From DASYQD01 sp963837455 (lineage in GTDB: Bacteria; Acidobacteriota; Thermoanaerobaculia; Multivoradales; JAIOJS01), in the NCBI GenBank assembly GCA_963837455.1, contig CAWINM010000002.1, positions 439,322 through 503,321 of the forward strand: a stretch of 64,000 nt of DNA, in the 5' to 3' direction. Numbering within the stretch: position 1 is the first letter of the stretch; each line of letters opens with the position of its first letter. This document shows positions 15,455 through 27,400 of the stretch, one piece after another. A model generated the notes under the pieces. It had not been told where the DNA came from and searched no databases. It saw only the letters and a program-made list of their open reading frames with translations. Both the position numbers and the translations under genes were made by a program.

Positions 15455-18400
15455 TTGCGATCCAGACGGCGGCTCTTGTTGGCGGTGGCGGGTTCGTTGG
15501 CGCTGCTCGGTGGGGTATCGCTCGGCGCTCGCGCCGGCGCGCAGTCCTCGCCCATCGGTTCGGGTGCGCTGCGCATTCAGGGCAGCAGCCTGACGCTCTA
15601 CGCCGACGCGGACACCACCGACGCTGACCAGACGGTCAACGTCGGCGAGCGCGCGCGGGTGCGCACCTGCTTCGGGGGCGTCGACGCGCCCTGTGGCTCG
15701 GTCTGGTCGCGGGCGACCCGCGCATCGCCGGCCTGGTGGTGCGGGGCGAGCTGCGTCGGGCCCGGAGGTGCCGCAGCCGATCCCGCTCGAGACCGTCCCC
15801 GGCGGCACCTTCGTCCTGCCGGGGTTCCACCAGGAGGGGGACTACCGGCTGGAGAACATCCGCCTGGTGGACGGCGCGAGCGGCGAGGTGCTGGGCGAGC
15901 GCCGAGCCCAGCGTGGCGGTGCTCCACGTCCGCAAGATCCTGCTCGCCTCGGCCACCGTCCGTACCCTGTCGCTCGAGGAGCTGCGCGCCCGCGGCATCA
16001 CCTTCACCGCCGAGAACTTCCAGGCCTTCGACTTCGCCGTCGGCTTCGCCTTCGGCAACGAGATCGTGGAGATCGACCTGCCGATCGTCTACTCGGGCTA
16101 CGGCACGGTGCAGCCGCTCGACAAGCCGCGGGTCAACGTCGACGGGCTGCCCCCGACGTCGCCACGCGGTCGAGCGCTGGCAGCCGCCGCAACATCGTGC
16201 CCTTCAAGCTGGAGGGCCGACGACCAGAGCCACCTGCGTGCCAAGGCAGCGAGGAGAACGAGGAGCTCAACCTGCCGCTGTTCGGCGCCATCGTCCTGCC
16301 CGGCACCGTCTCCTACCTCAACCAGTTCTTCGAGGCCAAGCTGGTGGTCGCCAACGGTGCCCCGGCCGGGGCCGACGCCCTGCTCAGCAGACCTCGCCGG
16401 CACCCTGCGGCTGCCGCCGGGACAACGTGCTGCGGGTGGCGGCGACCGACCCGGCGGTGGCGGCCGGGCAGTCGCGTGCCGGTGGTGGACGCCGGCTGGC
16501 GGGCGCACTGCTGTTCCCCGGCGAGCAGGGCGGCGCGGCGTGGACGGTCGAGGGGCTCGTCGCCGGGCACCCACACGCTGCAGCTCGACGTCACCGCCGA
16601 TCTGATGCGGCCGGGGCGCGAACCGCTGCCCGCTGCTCTAGCGCCTGCAGGCGGCGGTCGAGGTGGTGGACGCCCGCTTCAACCTCACCTTCAGCCATCC
16701 GGACGTGGTGCGCGAGGGGGAGGAGTACTCGCTCTTCGTCACGGTGCCAACCTCTCGCGGGCGACGCAGAACCTGATCAGCGTCGACCTCGACGAGCAGC
16801 ACCTCACCGGGGCGCACCGCGCCGACCCGCAGGACGACCCGCTGCGCCAGACCATCCAGACGCTGGCGCCCGGCCAAGTCGGAGACCCTCGAGTACCGGC
16901 TGGTCGCCGAGCTGGACGGCAAGGTGGTGGCGACCACCTTCCAGTCCACCTCGTCGTGCGGGCCAGGGGACGATCCACCTCCGCACCGGGGTGGGCGAGC
17001 TGGGGATTCCGCTGTCGCCGGCGACCCTCGTCCTGCCCCGCTTCAGCGAGCGGCTGAAGACGGCCCTACCTCGCCGGCGACGAGCTCTACACGCGCCCAC
17101 ACCCGCTTCCTCGGCCTCGCCTACAGCCTGGCGGTGGCGCCGGCGGCGCTCACCCCCGCCGGGCTGCCGCGGGTGATCAAGACCGACGTCGAGCGGCGGG
17201 CCGATCGACTTCGCGCAGGCCGGCATGCGCACCTATCCTCCACGAGCCGCTGCTGGAATCGCTGGAGGTGCTCGCCCTCGACTACCTGGGCAACCGCGAT
17301 CCCGCTGGCCGAGATCGACGAGCTGCGGCGGGGGACCGGCAAGGGGCTGGCGGTGGGCACCGAGCTGGCGCGCCTCGTCCGCGCCGAGCAGGACGAGCCG
17401 CAACCTCTCGGCCGCCGATCTCTTCGATCAGCTTCGCCGCGACCACCACCTACACCGATCCCTACGTCGCCGCGCTGCTGGTGCCCGAGCGCGGCGAGCG
17501 AGGCGCTCGAGCTGGAGGTCGAGGGCAGCTTCGACGGCGTCTTCGGCAGCCCTGACCGGGGCCGCCGGCGCGGCCGGCGCCGGCGCGCGCGCTGCGCCTT
17601 CGGCGAGGTGCTGCCGGTTCGCGTCAGCCCCGGGTGGGGCCAGCGAGACAGTGCCGCTGGCCCTGGTCGGTCACGTCGAGCTCGACGAGCAGCTCAGGTG
17701 GGGTGCGCAACCCCGGCGCGCAGGCGGCGCATGGCCGGCTGCTGGTGTCGTCCCCGAGTGCCGACGGCCGGGAGGACCGGAGGCTCGAGGTGAGCGACCT
17801 GAACGTGCCGGCCGGCGGCGCGGTGCTGCTGCGCGTGGGCGCCTCGATCGCCGATCCGCGGCCGCACGGATGCGAACGGGGCGCCGCTCTCGACCTTCGT
17901 CTCGACGGGCACGGTGCAGCGGCCGCCGTTCCGCTTGATCGGGGCGGTCCAGGACTTCCGGCTCAGCGAGAACGGGGCCCGACTTCCTGGGCAACTTGCG
18001 ACCGGCCCAACCGCTACGGCAATGGCGTCCTCTACCTGTTCAACCGTCCCCCCGAGCGCAGCGGCGCCGAGGACCCGGCGAACTACCGCATCCGCTCGAC
18101 GTTCGATGGCCTCGACACGGCCGGGCTGACCGCCGCGGGCACCTCGGAGAAGGTGGGCACGGCGGCCTGGGTGCAGGACGACGGCCGCACCGTCGCCGTT
18201 CGTTACTCGACGCCGTTCGAGCGCGCTGGTGGATCCCGCCACCGGCAACCCGCTGGTCACCAACGAGCACCTGCTCGACAGCGGCGGCCTGACCGACGCC
18301 TGGGGCGAGTCGCTCGGGCCGGAGGCGCCGCTCCCATCGAGACGACCCCGTTGCACCTCGGCGGCCTGGTCACCGGCAAGGTGGTGCGCGGCACCGGCGA

Positions 18401-21400
18401 GCCGGTCGCCGGCGCCAAGGTGCAGCTGATCCGCTCGCTGCTGTGGGAGACGCTGCAGGACACGGTGACCAAGCTCGACTACCTCGGCGAGGTCACCACC
18501 GGCGGCGACGGCATCTTCTTCTTCGATTTCATCGAGAACCCGCACTGGGACCCCAAGGTGCTGCCCCAGCTTCACGCTGCGCGCCATCATCCCCGCCGGC
18601 GCCGACCCCTCCTCGAGCCCGAGGAGATGCAGGAGGTGCTCGACCGCATCCGGCTGCAGAACCGCTCGCGCGGGTCAACATCGCGCTGCTCGGTCGCGGC
18701 ACCGTGCGTGGCCTCGCCGTCTACGCCGACGACGGCGAGCCGGTGACGGACCGGCACCGTGCAGGCGGCGAGCACGCTGTTCAACGAGGCGAAGTCGGTG
18801 GCGCTGCAGAGCGACGGCACTTTCACCATCCCCGGCGTGCCGGTGGGGCCGATCACCCTGATCGTCCGCGACGGCAGCGGCCGGGTCGGTCTACGCCACC
18901 GTCGGCGTCGATCAGCAGGGCGCGGTGGCCGACGCCTCGTCGCGCGTGCCGCGCATCGTCCCCGGCAAGGGCACGGTGGCGGGCGTGGTGGTCGGCGCTA
19001 CCACCGGCGAGGCGATCGCGGGCCGCACGTGGTGGTCTACTCCAAGGGGGCCGCGCTCGCCGAGCAGACTGACCGACGGCCTCGGACGCTTCCGCTTCGA
19101 CGGCGTGCCCGAAGGGCAGGTATCGCTGCAGGCGGCGAACTGGGCGATCTCGCGCGTCGCCGTCTTCACCGACCTCACCCTCGCCGCCGGCGAGACCAGG
19201 CAGGTCAGCTGCGCCTGCCGCAGGGCGCCAGCCGCACGGTCGACGGGCGCTGTCTACTTCCTCGATCCCGATCTCCAACAGCAACGTGCCGGTGCAGGGG
19301 GCGGTGGCCTTCATCGAGGGCCCCGGCATGTTCGCCTACACCGATGCCTTCGGCCGTTACCGCATCGAGGGCGTGCCGGTTCAGGGTCCCGACGAGCGCT
19401 ACTCAGGTCAAGGCCATCGACTTCGCGCGGCGGCTGCAGGGATCGGTGACGCTGCCGCCGATCCTCGACGTCTCGCCCGACGTCGTCGAGGCGCAGGCGA
19501 TCGTGCTTCAGCCAGATGACGGGCGGCATCGACGGCGTCGTCCTCGACCCGCTGGGGCGGCCGTTCGCCGGCGCCGAGGTGGTGGTCTACCCCTACGGCA
19601 CGACGACGTCGGCGGCCGACGGCAGCTTCTCCTTCCCCGACCTGCCGGTGCAGGCGCACACCGTCATCGCCCACTCCGGCGACGGCCTGCAGCCGGGCCA
19701 CGTGGGCTACTTCGGCGACGCCCGGCAAACATCGTCTACGGCGGCCATCGCCCTTCGTCACCGTGCGCCTGCGCGGCGCCGGCGTGGTCACCTCGCTCAC
19801 GCGCACCGCCACCTCGACCGGCGTGCTGACGCCGATCTACTACAAGCCCACCTACTTCAGCGAGATCGAGTATCGCGATCCGGCTCAAGGGCGAGCTACA
19901 TCGAGACCTCCACCGATCCCAACGGGGCAGCTGCAGCTGATCCTGCCGGTCGGGCCCTACGAGCTCGTCGCTTACAACCCGTTCTACGGCATCCACACCC
20001 TCAGCGGCATGATCGCCTACGCCGGCCAGGTGATCAACCACGAGGTGGTGTTCGAGGACGCCGCCACCGTCGCCGGCCAGGTGGTGGGGGTGGACGGGAT
20101 CACCCCGGTGCCCGACGTCGAGGTCACTCTCGAGGCCAGCGGCCTGAAGGGGCAGCGGCAGCGCACCGACGCCGACGGCCGCTTCCGCTACGAGCTGGTG
20201 CCGAAGGGGCAGGTGGTGGTGAGCGCCAGGGCCTGGCCGGGGGCGTCGAGCGGGTCGGCCGCACCCTCGGCTACGTCGGCATCGGCCGGGCAGACCCTCG
20301 ACCTGGTCGTGCAGATGAAGGCGCAGGGGACGGTCAGCCGGCCGGGTGATGGAGAACTTCAACGGCGCCGTGCGCCCGCTGGCGCACGCCTCTACTACCT
20401 GCAGGAGGACTCCTACCCCTTCCGCCGCATCCCCGAGGCCGGGGCGCTGGCTGGTCACCGACGCCGACGGCAACTACGAGGTGCCGCACGTCTACGCCGG
20501 CGGGGTCACCGTGGTGGCGCGCGACAGCGGGCAAGTCAGCCGTCAGGGCCGCGTGCGCGGGCACGCTGAGCGTCGACTGGCAGGTCTGCAGCTCCCCGAC
20601 GTGGTGATGACCACCAGCGTCGGCGCGCTGCGGCTGACCGTGCGCGACCCGGTGTCGGGGCGGGCCGGTGGCCGACGCCCAGGTGCGGCTCTCGAACGAC
20701 GAGGCGACGGTCAGCGAGCCCGACGGCGTCGCCTTCTTCGACGCCCTGCCGCTCGGCACCTACTCGGTCTACGCCTTCAACGCTCCCGACCGGGCAGAGC
20801 GGCCGGCTGTCGGGGGTCGAGCTGACCTCGCCGGGGCAGGAGATCGCCCGCACCGTCTACCTCGACCAGCGCGGCGAGGTGCGCGGCACGCTGTGGTCCG
20901 ACGCCACCAAGACGGTGGCGATCGAGGGCGGGCACCGTCCGCCTCGACGGGGAGACCGCCGGCGGCCGGGTGAGCGCGCTGGCCACCACCGGCAGCGAGG
21001 CCGGGAGCGAAGGGCGGTTCGACATCCAGGGCATCCCGGAGGGCAGCTTCCAGCTCGTCGCCGCCCACCCCTCGACCCCGCAGCCGCGCCTCGGCCACCG
21101 CCGCCATCACCGCCACCTCGCCGATCGTCGACCTCGACCTGGTGCTCGAGCCGGTCGCCGACCGCCTACTTGCAGCTGCTCGAGAAGCTGATCGCCGGCA
21201 ACTCGCCGGTGGACCTCGTCGCCGGCGCTCTTCAGCCCCGGCTGACCCAGGGGCTACCGTCTTCAGCTACGACTTCGCCCAGCTCGAGCCGGCGCCGGGC
21301 AGCGATCGCTTCCTGTTCCCCAACGTCCTGCGTGTCCGAGCGGGCACGATCTCTGCCGAGGAGCTGGTCGGCGAGCGGCGCAAGCGCGAGCGCCTACTTC

Positions 21401-24400
21401 GCCAGCTTCCCGGCTCGGGCCCGGTGCTCGGCACCGGCACGCTGGCCGACCCCTACCAGCTGGTGCTCTGCCCCGAAGGGCGTGGTGCGGGTGACGGTGC
21501 GCGACGGCGCCGGCCAGCCGGTGGCCGGCGCCAACGTCACCCTCCACACCCCCGGGGGCCTTCCCGTCGGTGAGCGGCGCCGACGGCACCGTCACCTTCG
21601 CCGCGGTGCCGAGCGGGGAGCCTCGACGCCACCGCCAGCTCCCTCGCCACCGGCACCAGCGGCTACGCCACCGCCACCCTCACCTACGACGACGAGGTCG
21701 TGGAGATCACCGTGGCGCTGGCGCCGGCGGTGGCGGCGCACGGCACCGTCTACCAGCCGGTGCCCGACGACCGCTGGAACGGCGACCCGGCCGATGCTGG
21801 TGCCGGCGCCGGGCGATCATCGTCGAGATCCACGACGCGAAGGGTCAGGGCCAGCTGGTGGTGACCGACGACGGCAGGGCGGCTACGCTTCGCCGGCTTG
21901 CCCACCGGCGCCTACGCGGTCAACGCCCGCAACCACAACGGCGACCAGATGGCGGCGGTCGACGGGCAGCCTGGTCGGTCCGGACGGCAACGACAACCAG
22001 GTGCCGGCGCCTCATCCTCGACGCCGGTCCGCCGCGCCTGCTGTCGATCGCGCCGCCGCCGGGCATCGAGGGCGTGTCGCGGACCGCGGTGGTGGAGCTG
22101 GTCTTCTCGGAGCCGCTGCTCGCCGATCGTGCTGCCCGTCAACCGCGCCAACCCCGCCCCCTACTTCTCGTGCGCGCCGCCGTCGGGGACGCCGGCGCCG
22201 GGCGACGTGGAGCTCGTCGCTCGATGCCGCCGGCCAGCAGGTGGTGCGCTTCGTGCCCTCGGTCGCCTACGACAACTTCACCATCTACAGCCTCACCGTC
22301 GTCGGCGGGCCCCGCCGGCGTGCGCGACCGCGTGGATCGGCCGCTGACGACCAGCGGCAACGTCGGCTCCAACTTCAAGACCGCGGATGGCGTGGGGCCG
22401 GCGGTGATCCGGCACCGAGCCCGACCTTGGCGCGCCCTGTCGACCCGCAGGCAGCCATCCGCTTCGACTTCAGCGAGGCGGTCGCAGGCGACCGATGAGC
22501 AGCTCGACGGCGACCTCACCGGCGATGCGGTGGAGCTCTACTGGAGCACGACACCGGGTCCGGCGCGAGTGGCGGCGGCTGCCGGTGGTGACCTACCTGA
22601 CCCGCAGCAACTTCTCGCTCACCGTGCAGGCGCTCGGCGGGGTGACGCCTCGACGGCGACACCCTGCAGCGGCGCGATCGTCGTCTCCGGTCTGCGCGAC
22701 TGTTCGGCAACGTCATGCCGACCTACGAGCGGATCTTCCGCATCTACGACGGCAACGCGCCGGCTCATCGACGCCGTGCCCTTCCCGCCGGCGAGCAGCC
22801 GACGGCGAGCTGCTGCAGGGCCATCCCTACATCCTGGCCCCGGCGTTCTGCGGCCTCGACTACGTCGACGCCGGCGCACGCCCGGAGGCGACATCGACCG
22901 CGTCGAGTACTTCTTCGCCGACCCCACCGACCCCGCCCATCCGGTGTCTCCGGCCTACTCGGCGACGAGCTACCCGTTCTCCTACTCCTTCGTCGCCGCC
23001 TATGCCGGCGACGGCACTCGCCGCGGCCGTTCCCGATCTGGGTGCGGGCGGTGGACACCAGCACCAACGCCAGCAACGTCGTCGGCGCGCCATGGTGGTG
23101 CTGCCCAACACCGACCCCAGCGTCGAGTCGGTGCTGGTGGCGGCCACCGCCCCGGTGCCGGGCATGCCCTATGCCGGGCTCCACCCTGCACCGCCACCGT
23201 CGGCGGCTTCTACGACCTCGACGGCTCGCAGCTCACGCTGTTCACCGAGCTCTGGGCAGGAGGGCGCGAGCGGCGCCGCTGTTCACCGCCGCCGGCGGTG
23301 GCTCGTCACCCGGCCCGCCGGCGGCTGGGGTGACGCCCCGTCGCGGACGGCACCTTCACCCTGCCGATCGACCATCGCCGAGGGCACGGCGCTCTACGCG
23401 GTGCGCGACCGTGGCGGACTCCAACGGCGCCACGGCGCCACCGAGAGCGAGCGCTTACCGGTCAGCGACGACGCCGCAGCCGCCGGTCATCGACGACTTC
23501 TCGGTGCGCCTCGCCGGCGCGCCGGTCGACGCACCTGTTCATCGGCGAGGAGTTCCTACTTCGAGCTCCGTGCCCACGACGTCGAGACCGCGATCCAGAC
23601 CGTGACGTGGACGTCGACCGCAGCGACCTCTTCCCCGCGGCGCTCACCGCCACCAAGTGCCGGGTACCACCGACCTCTACCGCAGCGCCAACCTGACGGT
23701 GCCGACGGGGGTCCACGACGCGACCCTGATCACCGCCACCGTGACCACGTCGCCGACTGGGGTGGCAACACTGTCGATCGCAGCCATCAGCTCGACGATC
23801 GGCCCCGAGCGCGACCCGACGCGCCCGAGGCACGCTGGAAGGCGCCGTGGCAGGGGGCGCTCTGGCCGGCCGACTACACCTCACGGTGTCGCCGGCCGGA
23901 CGGCGGGGCCTGCTGCTGCGGCTTCTACGCCCGGGACACCAACCCGACGTCGACGGCAACCCGATTCCCGGCCAGCTGGTGAGCGTCGAGGTGCGCGGGC
24001 CGGTGCGCAACGCCAGCGACGGCTCGATCGAGCTGGCGCGCGACCTGGACGCTGGCCGACCCAGGTCCCCGGCACCGAGGACATCGCCGGCGCCGATCTA
24101 CCAGGCGATGTGGCGCGTTGCCGAACGGCATCGCGGCCGGAACCGAGATGCCCTTCGAGGTACGGCTCGTCGACGCGGCGGGCAACGAGACGATCGCGCC
24201 GGTGACGATGACTGCGGTGGCGGCGCGGCAGGTCTACGAGGGGGTCGATCACCGCCATTCCGACACCGGATGCGATGCTAGCCGCCAGGCGGCGAACCCC
24301 GACGGCCCGGTCTTCCTGCTCGACGGCACGACCCTCAGCGTCATCCCCCGCAGCCGACGGCACGGTGCGGTCGCTGCCGGCGCTCTTCCTCTACACCGGC

Positions 24401-27400
24401 GCGTCGACCGAGAGCGGGACGCTCGAAGCGCGACCGGCGGTGCTCACGGCCCCGGAGATCACCACCTACGACTCGGCGATCCTCTTCCAGCCGCTCGAGC
24501 TCGCGGTCGAGCGGGAGGTCGGCGTCGGCGTGCTGCAGCCGCATCGACATGAGCGGAAGGGGTTGCTCGGCAGCAACTCGACGCGATCGATGGTGCTGCC
24601 CGGCGAGGTCGGGGCGGAGCCGCGCGCCGGCGGCTCGCACGGCGGCGCCGGGTGGTTCGGTTCCGCCGCCGGCGGCTGGAACCGCACCGACCTCGCGCAG
24701 CCCGGCTCCGTCTTCGACAGCCTCCGCGACCCGCACCTGCCAGGCGGCGGCGGCGCCAGCCCGGACGCCAACGCCGGCGGCGCCGGCGGCGGCGTCGATG
24801 CGGCTGCTCGCCCCGGGAGCGCGGGTGCGCATCGACGGCGAGCTGGTCGCCGACGGCGGCAGCGGCACCGGCGGCAATCGCGGTGGCGGTGCCGGCGGCG
24901 CCGTCCGCCTCACCGCGGCGCGCCTCGAGGGGAGCGGCTGTCATCGCCGCTCGCGGCGGCACCGGCAGCTTCTACAACAACACCGGTGGCGGTGGCGGCG
25001 GTCGCATCGCGATCTCTTACCGCCGCTGAGGTCGACCTTCGACCTCGCCACCCAGCTCGACGCCAGCGGTGGCACCGACGATGGCGCCGGTGCCGTCGCC
25101 GCGCCGACCGCCGCGGCGGCGCCGGGACGATGTACCTCGAGCAGGTCGACGCCGAGAGCGGCGTCGCGGCACCGGGCTCGCTGCGGCTCGCCAACCCCAT
25201 CGATCCGGTGCGAGCGGCGCTGACGCCGCTGCCGGCGCTCGGCGACGGCGACGTGTGGTCGATCGACCCGGCGACAGGGGTGGTGGTGCTCGACGTCGCG
25301 CGCGTGCGCGGCGAGGTGCTCGGCGACCAGCTGGTGCTCGGCGCGGAGGACGGCACGGCACTGGGTTCGCTTCCCCATCGTCGGCCAGCAGCGGGTCGCC
25401 GATGCCGCGGCCCCGGGAGGCTTCCGCGTCGAGCTCGACGGTGGCGGCGACGCCGCCGGACCTCGATGCCGCCGCCGGCGAGCTCGCGCTCGGCCATGCC
25501 GTCTCCTTCCACGGCGTCTCGCGCCTGCAAGGCGTCGAGGCCGAGGCGGCCGTACGCCTGGTCGCCGACGACGACCTGCTGCTCGGCCCCGAAGGCGGCA
25601 GGTGCTCAACGGTCGCTCGTTCCTCGACCTCCGGCGAGGCTCGCGCGCCCTGCTGCGCGGCGAGGGGCCGGCGGTGGTCCTCACCACGCAACCGTCGCCA
25701 GGCGACGTCACGCTGGGCAGCAACATCGCGGTGCAGCTGGACGGTGAGCGATGCGCTCGGCCTCGTCGAGACCCGCGAGGAGAGCACCGTCGCGCCGACC
25801 CTGCAGGTGCAGCCGCTGTGGGACGAGCCGACGACCGCCAGCAGTGCAGCCACGACGACACTGCCGGTGCCCCTCGCCGGCGCTCCCGCGAGTCTCGACT
25901 ACACCGTGCAGGCCACGGACCAGGCGGGGCGTGTCACGCGCACCCCGGCGGTGTGGCCGGTGCTGCCCAACGAGGATCCCGCCGGCACCGTGACGCTGGC
26001 CGCCGGGACGGCGACGCCAGTCCGTGCCGGGTACCCCTTCTCGGTAGTCGTCCATGCCACCGATCGCGAGCGACTCTCGAGGATCACGCTGCAGGCGAGC
26101 GGCCCGGTGACGCCGGCGTCCCAGGCGACCACCGTCGCCGGAACCGTTGCCGATCAGAGCTACACGCTCAACGTGCCGGCGAGCGCCGACGGCTCGCAGC
26201 CGGTGAGCGTGCAGGCGCTCATCGAGGACGCTTCGGGCGGGGCGACGACCACCGCCCCGCTGCAGGTGCCGGTGGCCGCGAACGGCGCGCCGACCGGCGT
26301 CCTTGCGCTGGCCAGCGGTGCGCCCAGCCGCATCGAGGCCGGCGAGTCGACGACCATCCAGGTGCATGCCGAGGACACCGATGGTCTCGTGCGGATCGAC
26401 CTCCATGTCGATGGGCCGGTGACCCAGCCGGAACAGACAAGGACCGTCTCGGGCACCGCCGTCGACGCCACCTTCACGGTGACCGCCCGCACCGACGCCA
26501 CGCCGCAGACGGTGAGCGTCACCGCCACGCTGGTCGACCAGCTCGACAGCGCGGCGACGACGGCCGCCGTGACCTTCGACATCGTCAGCGACAACACCTC
26601 GCCGGTGGTGACTCTCACGTTGCAGCCCGACCGCGGCGCCGGCGGCATCTATCACTCCGGCGAGACGGTGACGGTGGGGGCGAGCGCCACCGACGACCAG
26701 GGGGTCACTTCGCTGCAGCTCGTCGTCGACGGCACGACGACGAGCTCGACCGGGGCGCCTGTCAGCTACGACTGGGCCGTTCCCGAGGTGACCGCTTCGA
26801 CCAGCTACACGCTCGAGGCAACGGCCACCGACGGCGACGGCAACGAGGCGCAGGCGACCCGGACGGTGACGGTGGCGCCGGTCCCCGCGGACCAGCCGCC
26901 GGCGGTGAGCTTCGCCTGCCCGTCGACGGGCGCCCTGCTGCCCGACGATTACGTGGCGAAGCTGACCGCGGCAGCCAGCGACGACCTCGGCGTGACCGCC
27001 GTGCGCTTCTTCCTCGAGGACGCCACGACGCCATTCGCCGAGGTGACGCCCAGCGGCAGCCCGGCGCCCCCGCAAACCACCGCCACCGCGACCTTCGACC
27101 TCGCGACGGTGAGCACGCCGTCGGTGCACTTCCGCGTCGAGGCCGTCGACACCACCGGACAGACGCAGAGCGCGGTGATCGAGGTGCAGCGGGTGGCGGT
27201 GGTCGACCTCAGGGCGGATGGGCAGGGGAGCAACGACTGGACGGCCCTGGCGGGCCAGACCGTGGCGCTGCGCAGCGGCACACTGACCATCGACCAGTCG
27301 GTCACCGTAGGCGGGTTGCTGGTGCTCGACGGGGCGAAGATCACGCACTCGGCAGCGACCGGGGCGACGAGCCCGGGAAGAGTCGCGCTGACGGTGAACG

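Noticed and set aside
15455..25700. Programmed frameshifting or recoding in the giant gene
   Set aside because: Shifts are far too many, occur at varied sequences without slippery heptamers and in both directions. Indels explain them better.
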